Assembly: GCA_028554755.1 (NCBI GenBank)
Contig: JAPTOF010000007.1
Coordinates: forward strand, 1,210,001-1,274,000
DNA: 64,000 nucleotides
Direction: 5' to 3'
DNA from: Cordia subcordata
Taxonomy: Eukaryota; Streptophyta; Magnoliopsida; Boraginales; Cordiaceae
Shown: positions 12,356 through 22,577 of the stretch, in pieces
Numbering within the stretch: the stretch's first letter is position 1
How the letters are laid out: each line of letters opens with the position of its first letter
Position numbers and translations under genes: made by a program
The notes under the pieces: generated by a model
The model's input: the letters and a program-made list of their open reading frames with translations, nothing else
Databases searched by the model: none
What the model was told of the DNA's origin: nothing

Positions 12356-13320
12356 GTCAAGTCGGAAGAGACTGGAATGGAACTAATCCTTTCTAAAGAT
12401 ATTTGTATTCAGACTTTAAGTCACATCCCAGATCTCTACCTCAACTTGATCTTGGAAGGTTGTCTTGACAGAGAAGGATACACACGAAAAGATATTGGCA
12501 GCAGTATATGGAAGCCTACCAAGGTGAGTATTGATGGTTGGAAGAGTTAATCTTTGTTGGACTTTATGGAACACATCAATAAAATTGTGTAGTAGATAAT
12601 GAATGCCATAGAGGAGATTGTTCTGCAGCCCAGGTGAAAAAGAAAACGTCGTCTAGGTGTTCGCTCTTGCTACAATCTCCCTTGGTCCTAGCGCGTTCTG
12701 TGGCGACATTTTTGGAAACTTAAGAAAATTTATATGACTTAAAACAAGCACCAAGAGGGGTCTTAGAACGTAGCTAGCTGCTGAAAAATGTAATAGGCGG
12801 GGTGTGCCCTGATTCGCTCTTCCAGTTCCTGCTCCCCTTACTCGAGGGACAAGAAATTTGAATTGTTAAAGGATACTCTGATTCTGACATGGCAAGAGAT
12901 CTTGATGGTAGAAAATCTACATGGATGTATTTTTGTTTTTGCACTTGAGGAATCTCATGGAAGTCCGAACTGCAAATGTGTTTCTTTATGTTGCTTGCTA
13001 CTAAAGTTGGCAACTTCTATGTTGTCATTAACCTAAGCAAGAATACCACGTACCAAGCTCACATAAATAAGAAGAAAACAATGTTTACGTAGTACCTGCG
13101 TATCATAATATTTCATAATATTATTATACGAAGCTCGCATAAAATAATAAGAGAACCATGTTTACATATAGGAGGGTCATAATATTATTCAACGGTCGTG
13201 AATGGTGATGATAATGTGAATAGTTCACAATTCAGAGATCTCGTTCAAAACATTTTAATATTAGGTGAAGATGCATGTTCTCCAGTTGTTAGAGCCTTAG
13301 CTTTAACACATAAAAAAGAA
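12356..13320. other. Intergenic DNA with unassigned open frames
   Basis: A minus-strand frame at 12774-13013 (79 codons) and a plus-strand stretch around 12380-12560 look protein-like in composition. I recognise no family, and neither has convincing splice or start context. They may be relics of a transposon or pseudogene. Confidence 0.3.
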
Positions 13321-13392
13321 AAAGAAATTCTGGTTGCCTAATTTTTGCAAATTGTGAAAGAAATTCTGGTTGCCTAATTTTTGCAAATTGTG
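13321..13392. repeat. Perfect 36-bp tandem duplication
   Basis: The unit beginning AAAGAAATTCTGGTTGCC is present twice without a mismatch, at 13321-13356 and 13357-13392. Confidence 0.9.
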
Positions 13393-13667
13393 AGAAATCA
13401 TTATCCTTCTCTATATTCAAAATTTATATATTTTCTCCGAAGTAGCCTGACGTAATTTTTACAGCTTGAGCTGAGAATAATTTCTATTTCCGATTCATGG
13501 TTCTCAGCGAGCAAACATTTTCGCGTGATTTTTAGCTTCGCACGAGAATTTTGTCCACTGTACTAAAGGACTAAAGAGCAACCGATGCATAAAACTCCGA
13601 TTATATGCGAGGGCAGAAAAATGAAAGAGTTTTCAGTATAGAAGAAAGAAGAAAACTAAAATTAAGG

Positions 13668-13870
13668 GTTTGTTTGGATTGATTTTTATTCAAAAGTATT
13701 TTTGTTTAACTTTTTTTTTTAAAAAAAAAAATACTTTTTTTGAAGAAGTTAAAATCTTTTGTTTCCGAAAAAAGTTGAATTTGGACTTTTTTTGTTTGAA
13801 AGTTAAGCCAATTACTCGTACAAAAAAAGTCAATTAGAAAAAAAGATTTCTCCTTGTCTTTAATTTATGA
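13668..13870. mobile_element. Truncated MITE of the GTTTGGATTG family
   Basis: Starts with GGGTTTGTTTGGATTGATTT, nearly the end of the elements at 16244 and 24571, and continues into the same A/T-homopolymer interior. A matching right end is not clear, so it is probably truncated. Confidence 0.45.
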
Positions 13871-14175
13871 GAAATGCTTTTGGACGTTATTCAGTCGGCC
13901 TCATAGACATAAAATGCAACATGAAAAAGATTCCTAAATATTCAGGAAAGATGGTTATTATATTGCATTCCACATCGCACTAAAAAAGGACATTATTGTT
14001 AAATATATGAACATCAAATTATGAACAGAAGTAGAAAAATCAAACTCTGCTGTGCAAGAAGCAACTAAAAGGTTGCCTGTAGTTTTGGGAGACAGAAACT
14101 GATGAAGTAAATCCTCTCTAAAAGCTTAATTAATAAATATGTAAATCAACGGGTCACTCACACGCGTACTACCGA

Positions 14176-15363
14176 TCAGAAAAACGCCCGACAACCGTAG
14201 AAAACTCTTGAACTGGCCTTCTTATTGTTGTCCAGCTCAGGCTGATCATTACCTGCAGCTGCATCAAGATCCATTGGAAGCTTCATCTTTGCCAAAGATT
14301 CTGTAAACTGCTGCATGCTCTTCATGTACATTTCAACTATTTGTTGTTGCATAGCTAATTGTTCAGCATCAAGATTCATTTTTCCTGGACAATTAGGCTG
14401 CTCCTCTTGGCCTTCTCTTTCCTTCTTTGGAGAATCTGGGGGGCTTTGATCACTTTCCATAGAGATGGATGCATTTGGAGAGCTCAAGAAACCAGCAGCC
14501 ATTTGATCATTCTTCTCCATTGAATCAACCGAGTTTCGGTCATAGCTTAGGCTTGTCAAAGCAGAGCTTAGAAAACCTGAGTTTTGAATGCTTCCTGTAG
14601 GAGAAGCTAGATTGATGTGGTGGCGTTGCTCATCTGATGAATTTGCAGGCCTTTCGTAGTCATCAAGAGGCCGATGCATTGCCCCAAGATGCAGGAAAGA
14701 ACAACATTCACCAATCAGTTCTGCCCTGGAAAAATATTCAGAAATCATCTTCTGGTTCTCTTTGAATGCAGTGACATCTGGGAATTCGACTCTGGAATAC
14801 TCTGTCAAATCCAGGCCGCCATCTGAGACCTTTCTGTCCAGCAACACGAGCTCAGATGTTATCGAAGAATCTGCAACCGGATCAGAGGAAGCATTTGCAG
14901 ACAGATTCGAGGAAAGAGTCAGCTTAATAGTACCAGCTGGAGAATGGAAGAGATCGGTGGAAGAAAGATCGAAATCTTGGGTGATTTTCCCTTTTCCAGA
15001 AACTGAAACTAGAGGGACTAAAGCAAACCCCAGAAGCTGATCCTCCATGTAACTCTTGGCCCTGCTGAGCATCCAGATTTCACACTTCAGAACAGCATCA
15101 GACTGCCTGACTTTGATCACCAAATCTTCTTCGAATTCCGGGTTTTTTCCACCACCATGAATGATTCTAGTTGAGATAATCTCATCTGGATTATAAGTAA
15201 GGGAGAATTTTGCATAAACATCTTGGTTGTCGTATATGCATATGTTGTGAATGTTTCTAGCATTATGAACATGGATTTCAAGAACCCCTGAAAATTCAGC
15301 ATCATTTTCTGCACTGGCATTTTGATTGTACTGAAGTGTAGGTGGTCGAATGAAGGAATCCAT
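14176..15363 (-). CDS. Single-exon C2-domain protein
   Basis: An uninterrupted 395-codon frame from ATG at 15361-15363. Residues about 25-150 form a C2 domain: the opening strand GVLEIHVHNARNIHN is followed by the loop YDNQDVYAKFSL, then GGGKNPEFEEDLVIKV and EDQLLGFALVPL. C2 domains bind membranes, often through calcium held by loop aspartates; D residues are present in the first loop, but the second loop is less typical, so calcium dependence is uncertain. The rest is Ser/Asn-rich and probably disordered, with a predicted helix near LDAEQLAMQQQIVEMYMKSM. The overall design (one N-terminal C2 domain, long low-complexity tail, one exon) matches the plant calcium-dependent lipid-binding family proteins of unknown role. 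No signal peptide is seen. Confidence 0.85.
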   Translation of the reverse strand: MDSFIRPPTLQYNQNASAENDAEFSGVLEIHVHNARNIHNICIYDNQDVYAKFSLTYNPDEIISTRIIHGGGKNPEFEEDLVIKVRQSDAVLKCEIWMLSRAKSYMEDQLLGFALVPLVSVSGKGKITQDFDLSSTDLFHSPAGTIKLTLSSNLSANASSDPVADSSITSELVLLDRKVSDGGLDLTEYSRVEFPDVTAFKENQKMISEYFSRAELIGECCSFLHLGAMHRPLDDYERPANSSDEQRHHINLASPTGSIQNSGFLSSALTSLSYDRNSVDSMEKNDQMAAGFLSSPNASISMESDQSPPDSPKKEREGQEEQPNCPGKMNLDAEQLAMQQQIVEMYMKSMQQFTESLAKMKLPMDLDAAAGNDQPELDNNKKASSRVFYGCRAFF

Positions 15364-15620
15364 TACTCATGCATTTGAAAAGTCTTTTTTTTTTTTTTTT
15401 TAATAACACATCAAGGCTTTCTTTTCAAGGTTACTATTGAGGTTGAAAAAGGGAAGCCCAAGGATTTAAATATGGAGTATTGAGATTATGAAATTGTAGA
15501 ACAAGTTTTCCAGGGATCGATATCATTTGTTAACTTGGAAGGAAAAGAAAGTCCCTATGATTTCTCTTGTTTTCTTTGCCTTTCTTGGTTTTTGATGCCG
15601 AGGATAACGACCTTAAACTT

Positions 15621-15630
15621 TTTATATAAT
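15621..15630 (-). promoter_or_regulatory. TATA-like box for the C2 gene
   Basis: On the minus strand this reads ATTATATAAA, about 260 bp upstream of the start codon of the C2-domain gene. It is placed where a core promoter could lie, but AT-rich DNA yields such words by chance. Confidence 0.3.
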
Positions 15631-15634
15631 TTCA

Positions 15635-16046
15635 TCACCAATTAACAATTATTAAATTACATTTATAACATTGTAATATTATGAGTAAATCTACACTTAA
15701 AAAAAATAATTTTAATAGGTCATGACTGCTAAATCTCACTCGTAAAATATCCACGCACCTGTTAGTGGAATATGTTGGGCCATTTTGTTTGCAAGTTGAC
15801 AATGGGGTCTGCGTAGTAGGTGTGGTATGGAATATAAAAAGAAAAGTAAGAAAAGTAAGAAAAATCAAAGTGGTCTATGATGATGTGCCAAGACTGTCTC
15901 TTGCCATTTCTTTCTTTTTTTCTTTTTCTTTTTTTTTCCCCCAGCCCCCCAACCCCCCCCCCCCCCGGGTGCCTTGCTTTGGCTTTTGGGGAGAGGTGGT
16001 TAGGGGATAGAGATATTTGGTAGAGATTATATTTTATTTGCTTCAA
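15635..16046. other. Intergenic DNA with a C-homopolymer tract
   Basis: It contains a T-rich run at about 15905-15938 passing into C-runs at about 15939-15966, ending CCCGGG. Open frames here arise from this low-complexity sequence. It may be upstream sequence of the short ORF at 16047. Confidence 0.45.
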
Positions 16047-16166
16047 ATGGCAGCTTCCTCCAAGAAGATTTTGCTCCAAGAGGAAACCATGAAGGTCCCC
16101 ATGAGGCCCCCCGTCTCCACAATCGTACTCTACATTCAAAAGATGCTATCCATAGCTTCAAGTTAA
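16047..16166 (+). CDS. Possible 39-residue small protein
   Basis: A short ATG-to-TAA frame in good plant start context (CTTCAAATGGCA). The translation starts MAASSKKILLQEETMK and continues VPMRPPVSTIVLYIQKML. It is basic-amphipathic, with a Pro-Pro turn before a hydrophobic end, and lacks the low complexity of most chance frames in this window. I do not recognise the family. It could be a genuine small peptide gene, the first exon of an unseen gene, or chance. Confidence 0.35.
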   Translation: MAASSKKILLQEETMKVPMRPPVSTIVLYIQKMLSIASS

Positions 16167-16243
16167 GGCATGAATGTGTAGCTGAATTCTTTGCAATAGG
16201 TAGTTGCAACCCGAGGGGATGTATTCGATTGATACGAATTGTA

Positions 16244-16443
16244 GGACTTGTTTGGATTGACTTGTAAATAATAATAAAAAAGGTTTCTTGTTTAACCTTT
16301 TTTTTAAAAAGTAATTTTTGAAAATTTCAAAATTTTCATTTTTCTCTAAATCAATTCAAAATGTTTATTGAAAAAAAAAGTCGATTTTCTATGGAAGGAA
16401 GTGTTTTTTTGTTTAAGAAAAAAAGAGCTAATCTCAATGGGCC
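16244..16443. mobile_element. MITE of the GTTTGGATTG family
   Basis: Left end GGACTTGTTTGGATTGACTT and right end GAGCTAATCTCAATGGGCC are imperfect inverted repeats around A/T homopolymers. TGTA follows the right end and precedes the left end, a possible short target duplication. Confidence 0.55.
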
Positions 16444-17831
16444 TGTAGTCCCACTCACCTTATTTATATTGTTTAGAAAGTATGCGCATCTTTGAAGATA
16501 TTTTTACTATGAAAAATTAAATTTAACTTTATTTAAATATTATCCGAATTTGAGTGATTAAAGAAAGTAATAATGCTAGAGCACAATCATATCTAATTTT
16601 AAATGAGTTTTTTTTTTTTTTTGTGGAAATGATAGGAGTCTTAAACTTTGAGAACATTTGGAAGTCTAATCGCATTTTGGTCGATTACTATTAAAATTTT
16701 AGGTTACTTAATTGGGTTTATGCATAGAAAACAACTAATGAATTCATTATTGAAATCCAAAGAATATGAAATTAAATCATATATGAGTTTACCACAAGGC
16801 TAGAGGTTTAGTAATATATTATTGGTTTAGGGAGCAAGAAGTTCCGAAATTAATTCTTGACAAGTACAAATATTGTATTCTCGTCTTCTAAATAATAAAT
16901 CACACATTGAGTTTTGAGTTTTGAGTTTTAAAGTGATTCACTTCCCTTTGGTTTATTGTAGGAACATAAAAACTAAATCCATCTAAATTCAAGAGATGTG
17001 AAAATTTGACACCTAAATATAGAACTAATTCATCATAGTAAATAGATACAACACTGTTACTAGCTTCTCCCTTATTAAACTCAAAAGCATTTAATCAGTG
17101 ATTTAGCACCGACTTGGTGAAATGCTCCATCCAAAAGAGATTTATTAGTGCGATCTTATGGATTGGTAAATTTTTAAACCTACAAGTAAGACTAGCATCG
17201 TAAATTGAAGGGGAGGAAAAAAAATCACTTATTGAGTCTTAAACTAACTAAAAATAGTTAAACCAAGTTATCCTTAAACAACGTACTTAAAAAATTTCTC
17301 GTCAATAGTAAGACATTACATTTTGTTTGTTTTCAAGTAATTGCCTCAATATCTAGAATGTAAGAAATTGGATATTTTTGTAGTCATAACAAAATGATAA
17401 ACTAAATAAATAAACAAAAACAACTTCCTTGACTTTCTGGCTCAAGCCCTCCCTTTATTCCTCGGAATCGAGGCTCTTTAAATTTTCCCGAGTTTTCTCT
17501 CGAATTATTTCTTTTCAAAAATATCTCGAAATCAAGCATACAACAAAGAATAATAATCAACCTATAAAACATCTGCGGGACATCTGTTCCTACTAGTCAG
17601 GCGTCAGCTCGTTCGTGATCTTACGACTTTCTTTTAAAAAAAAAAAAAAAAAGGATTAGGGTCGGACAAAGGGATACCCAGAAAAATGACTTGGAGATGG
17701 AGGCCCAGGGCCCATTTATCGGCCCAAATACTATGAACCCAAAACACACATCACACTTTGACCCAAAAGCCTGTGTAGTCTTGAACTTCTACCATTGAAA
17801 AGTGAGTGTGTGTTGTGTGTGTAAAACAGTG
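16444..17831. other. Intergenic DNA between the C2 and methyltransferase genes
   Basis: No gene seen. It separates two divergently transcribed genes by about 2.5 kb in all, too far for an obvious shared core promoter. An A-homopolymer lies near 17635-17653. The last 100 bp (GGCCCATTT, GGCCCAAA words at about 17709-17728) resemble the GGCCCA motif common in plant housekeeping promoters, fitting the gene that starts at 17832. Confidence 0.45.
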
Positions 17832-17926
17832 ATGGACAGGAAGGAAGAACTCAAACAAGAAGAGGAAGAAGAAGAAATAGTTTGCTTAGACGAGTCTTTC
17901 TTCATTAATGACAAGTACCCCACTAT

Positions 17927-17966
<40 letters not shown>

Positions 17967-20793
17967 TTATATATGTGTGGATAAATTATGAGACTTTTTT
18001 CTTCTATATATATATATATATATATGGTGTGCAGCTACAAGCTTACCACATTTACATTTGGGTCTGAAGTTCTTGAGCTCTACTGCCTCCAATCTGCTTC
18101 AAGTGAGTTTTTCCTTTCGTGTTTTGTCGAAGATGCACGTGTAACGAATACTGATGGAATACGTAATTAATAAACTGAAATTAGCATAGAATTCAAAGTT
18201 TGGAACTGATTGAACTTGAATAGAAGAAATTGCAGTAAAGAGGATAAGCCAATGGTTTGGAGCACCATGGAAGCTCCAAGAGAAAAAGAGAGAGAAGAAC
18301 AGAGAACTTCTGTGAACACGATTTTCTTGATGATCTTTTTTCACAGCTGTAGCTTTCTATTTATAATAATGTATTCTAATGATTTTGTTATTAGAAGAAT
18401 TATATGTAGTTCAAAGGACCTGGTAGTACATTGTGACATAGCAATGATGAACTAACTATTTGTGTGACAGCTGATTTTGATCTTACCGGGCAGTTGGTAT
18501 GGCCTGGGGCAGTGCTTTTGAATGATTATCTTTCAAAGAATGCTGGTGTTCTCCGAGGATGCTCTGTTATTGAACTCGGCTCTGGCGTCGGTATGTGTTA
18601 CTCGCATACTTTCTGTTAGTAGTTTTTCTGTGGTTTATTTCGTGAAGGCATTGGTATAAAGCTAGCTATCCTCATGTTGTATTACACATCAATGATGTAA
18701 ATCTTGAAACAGACATTTATCCTTTTAATAGAAAGTTAGGAAATCATGTGAGCCAAAGCAGAAAAGTGTAACATTTTAACTACAATGTATAAGTTCTTGG
18801 ACAAACAAAGGTGCATGTGGTCTGTTATACCTTGCATCTCCATGATACTTCAGTTGCAGTCTTATTTATACATGTATCAATTGATTATATGAGTTTATAG
18901 CTGAGATTCGATTGCAGGCATTACGGGAGTTCTCTGTAGCAGATATTGTAGAGAAGTTGTGTTGACAGATCATAATGAAGAGGTTATCAAGGCAAGTTTT
19001 CGCAATTCCTTTTCAGCGATTTCATGTGTGGCAACTTCCAACATCTGATCTTCATAAATTTGTGCAGATCCTAAAGAAAAATATAGAGCTCCATTCACAT
19101 TCTGAAAATGCTGTTTGCGGCAGCAGTAAGTGAAACACACGAGAGATTTGTATTCTTCGATAGGTCTGTATTTTCATGCTGCTATTTAACTTGCAGAACT
19201 GAAGGCTGAGAAGCTAGAATGGGGGAATTCAGATCAGCTGAACAATATTTTGCAGCAGCATCCACAAGGATTTGATCTAGTTCTTGGAGCTGACATCTAT
19301 ATCCTCATCTCCATTTTTCTTATCGTTTTTAAAGTGGTTGCTAATGATGCTCTTACTTCCTAATTTAGCTAATTAGGTTACCTTGTAAAGAAAAAAATCA
19401 TGAGTATTTGATGTAACCATTTCATCTCAGACAGTCCTAGTCATAGTGTTATTGTGTCATGTCAGATCTGATGTTAATCCTAGAAAATGCCTAAAACAAC
19501 TGTTGCTTTCCAGACATTTTCAGTGAATTCTGTAAGTTGGGAATAGGGAGTTATCATATTTTCTGACTATAATTAGCTTGTAATTTTTCACTATAGCATG
19601 TACTCAAGCTTGGTGTCATCAACTATCACCAGTCATTGAGAATTTTCAACACATTTAAGTGAGGCAAAAAAAATTTAGTCAGACCACAACTTAGTTAAAT
19701 CACATCTGTCAATTGAGAAGTTATCCGTTTTATTCTTTTAGTTGTTCATATCTCCAAAAGAGGATTAAACAAAAGTTGCTAGTCCTTAACAATGTCTAAG
19801 CTTTCAGCAGTCAAGTGTTCCTTTGCTCTTTGATTCTGTGAAGCGGCTTCTCGACTTCGGCCCTAAAGAGAATTGCAAATTTATATTGGCGTATGTTTCC
19901 CGAGCAAAAGTGTAAGTGACTAATTGTTTACTTTTATTATAGATTCTCCCACAGTTAAGTGATAAGCCTCTACTTTGCATGGTCATAATGAGCTTTAAAA
20001 AATAAGTTTTGGTCATAATGAGCTTTAAAAAATAAGTTTGAGTAAGATAGAGAAAATTATGTGAGTGACTGCAATAAATAGACTATGTTGCACATGGTCT
20101 CTGTTTCTAGCACTTTCATATAGATTTACATTTTACATTGTAGTGACTGGATCTTGTTATCCAATTGTTGGTTATTGCTTTCTTTCCTTTTCTTTTCTTT
20201 TTTTTTTTAAAAAATTTTGGCTTATAAACTGGAAATTCAACATGTGATAAAATTCTTTTTCCTTGAATTAAAATTACAAATAAATGAATAGAATATATAC
20301 ACTTTTAACTTTTTCCTCCTAGAGGTTATGAAATAATGAAGAAGGTGGTTGGTCTGATCCTTTTCTTTTCTTTTGCATGTTATCAACTTTGGTTCTCATT
20401 GATCACGTGTCATATGTGAAGATGTAAGCAATGCAGTCCCATTTTCAATCAGTATTCTTGAGAAGCCATTCTACACTACCTCTAATGTATGCCTTATGAT
20501 TTCAAAATTTCAGTTCATGCATTTGGAAGAAAGAATAACAGTTTAGTCTTAGTGTAGTCTGTCTTTTCCATGCTACGAATGATTAGGCAATTTCTGTACT
20601 AGATTCTGTGTAATAATTTACAGTACTCCTTAAATTTAGTCTTTCTTTTATATGCTTTGATTTTGCTTGCAGGATGGATGCTTTGGTTGTGAGTGAAGCC
20701 ATTCAGCATGGATTGCAGATAGATGAAGTTGCAGGGACCCGTTCAGTAGTTAAAAATCTTGAGGGCGTAATATATGAGATCACCTCCAGATAA
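17832..20793 (+). CDS. METTL21-type protein (lysine) methyltransferase
   Basis: Eight exons in phase: 17832-17914, 18035-18102, 18471-18590, 18918-18991, 19068-19125, 19197-19298, 19800-19911 and 20673-20793, giving 245 residues. It is a seven-beta-strand, S-adenosylmethionine-dependent methyltransferase of the METTL21/FAM86 group, which methylates lysines on chaperones and translation factors. Visible hallmarks are DFDLTGQLVWPGA (residues 52-64), SAM-binding motif I ELGSGVG (85-91), the acidic post-I LTDHNEEV (106-113), and FDLVLGADI (160-168), where the family has its motif II. Expected length is about 220-250, so it looks complete. The substrate cannot be read from sequence. The exon 4 donor is GC, and the intron after exon 6 has U12-type signals with an unusual AA end (residue 169 would then be Cys instead of the usual Tyr). 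An open frame continues upstream of 17832 but offers only GTG, so I chose this ATG. Confidence 0.85.
17930..17960. repeat. (CT)n microsatellite in intron 1 of the methyltransferase gene
   Basis: About fifteen CT units followed by TA-rich sequence, with a second (TA)n run at 18005-18026 just before the exon 2 acceptor. Confidence 0.9.
18992..19067 (+). other. GC-AG intron
   Basis: The intron begins GCAAGTTTTCG after ...ATCAAG and ends TTGTGCAG. The encoded junction NEEVIK/ILKKNIEL fits the family, so no GT donor can replace it. GC donors with an otherwise strong AAG/GCAAGT match are a known minor class spliced by the major spliceosome. Confidence 0.85.
19299..19799 (+). other. Probable U12-type AT-AA intron
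   Basis: The donor reads ATATCCTC, a full match to the U12 AT-type consensus. At 19783-19790 stands TCCTTAAC, the U12 branch-point consensus, 10-12 nt before the exon. In-frame joining needs the intron to end ...GTCTAA, giving AT-AA ends and codon TGC. The nearest AG (19799-19800) would shift the frame to an early stop. The exact 3' end is therefore inferred from protein frame. Confidence 0.7.
19981..20039. repeat. 30-bp tandem duplication in the last methyltransferase intron
   Basis: The unit starting GGTCATAATGAGCTTTAAAA is present at 19981-20010 and again at 20011-20039, identical except at the last base. Confidence 0.9.
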
Positions 20794-22577
20794 AAACATC
20801 AGCAATAACTCGAAATGTGTGAAAGTTCAAATATGGACAGGAGGATGTTCTAGGAAGCACCTTTGACAAATTCAATACTATGTGGAGGCACTTATTTTGA
20901 ATGAAAGTCTTGCAGCAGCTTCCTGATGGCTTTCAAGAGTATGGAACTGCTGGCGAGGATTGAAATTAATACATCTTATTTCCCAGATAAGGATTTCTTT
21001 GTTTCTGCATATATCTTGGTTGCTGTGTATGTATTCATATTTGCTTATTGAGGGTTAAGCGAGAAGTCCATGGTAACAGCTTAGCTAATGGCATACAGTC
21101 TCTTATGGACGAACTTAGCATCAATTCCAACAATGATGTTGAGTGAGAAGTCTATAGTAACAGCTCAGTTAATGGCACAGGTACATTAAGCAGTTAATCC
21201 ATGAGGTACTAAATTCTTAGCGACCTAATTTGCCATGTGGTTGCATGTCGTTTGACCAATTGAAGAGAGGTAGACGGTATGTTTGAAAACCGTTGTCTAA
21301 TTTTCAAGCCAATAGCATTATTATATCCAATTGCCTTCGACTACCTTGTGATGGATATTAGCATCATTTTCAATAATAATGCTTGCATTCCGTGCTCTTC
21401 CTTTTAGGAAGCGAGGATTAGGGAAATCCTACCGCTCACAGCTTTCTCCAGACATTTGGAAAAAGCATGAAAAAAAAGGCTCAAACGGTATGATCCCTCC
21501 GTCATTCCAGAATAAAAAGAGTGATCTCATAGTTCTTGGTTTGTGAAGATGTATTGTTAGGGGCTCCATTTTTTTTCCCATTGAGGCTTCATGAGAATCT
21601 CAGAGTGCTCAGGCATATTGATTGGATGGATAATTGACTTTTTTTTTTTTATTTTGTTTGTCAAGAAGTGCAAAATTGTATGAATATGATCCTCATTGTG
21701 TATTTTAATTAATTGGATTGTTTCTTTGTGGATTCCTATGCGAAGTTTTTGGAGATGTGTCTCCGAATATTTCTTGATCATTTCGTCCAAGGAGAGGAGT
21801 TCCTCTAATTCTATGAATTTTTTTATGTAAAAGCAACAAAAAGAATTGCTCAGATACCAGCGAGTAAGGCCTATTGAGTTGTGTTACAAATGACATTACT
21901 TCTGTGCTGCTTAATTCTTTCAAATTGACAGCAACGTGCCTTTTTTCATAATTTCTTTCTATCAAAAAATTCTACCGACGGTTGATTTCGCGTGATACAT
22001 GCACTTTGGATCGAAAAAGTTTGAACGGCTTTGTGGTAGACTTCATTTTACCAAAGATGATGAAAACGTTGATTTCCAACCATTTTTGCCTTGGAGAGAT
22101 CGTTTCTTATTGTTCATAGTGAATTGCAAGCGATATGCATTTCTCAAAGCAACAGCTTCAACTTGAAAAGCAGATTTGCAATAACCACAGCAAAAGCCAT
22201 TCTCCATCTTTCCCATATTACCTGGAACTAAGTAATGCCAAGCCTTCCAGTAGGCTATACATCACAACATAAACTTTTAACTACTAAAATGGACTTAAAT
22301 CCATCAAAGGCAGGCGACATGAAACTAAACTAGAAGGCATATTTACACAAGAAAAATTAAGGTAAACAACAACATCGTTCTGACAATCAAGAGAGTTAAC
22401 TCTTGATAGAGTGAGATCAGGGGCAACAGATTCAGCCTATTTATAGATACACCTACCAACTAAAGTTTTATTATTTTCACATTCAAAAGCAAGTGACTAC
22501 TGTACAAAGTGCAGGGTTCCAGCCTCCACTGAGTCCCGCATAGTGTTTCAATGAAAGCTTTGATCTGGCATCGTGAT
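20794..22577. other. Convergent intergenic region with a possible retroelement relic
   Basis: Holds the 3' flanks of the methyltransferase gene (+) and the RING gene (-). A diverged direct repeat sits at about 21060-21092 and 21145-21177 (GAGAAGTC...AACAGCT...AATGGCA). On the minus strand, 22205 to about 22080 reads a peptide containing [18 protein letters not shown], faintly like the second part of a plant LINE RNase H domain, then decays. The relic is a weak guess. Confidence 0.3.

Noticed and set aside
14762..15040. 92-codon plus-strand frame
   Set aside because: Antisense shadow of the C2-domain coding sequence.
17802..17831. Ten-codon upstream extension of the methyltransferase
   Set aside because: It starts with GTG, and the added Cys/Val run comes from a GT-rich repeat.
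19801..19911. Use of AG at 19799-19800 as acceptor of the U12-type intron
   Set aside because: Joined to 19298 it shifts frame and meets a TGA within about 15 codons, while the downstream exon is clearly conserved in the other frame.
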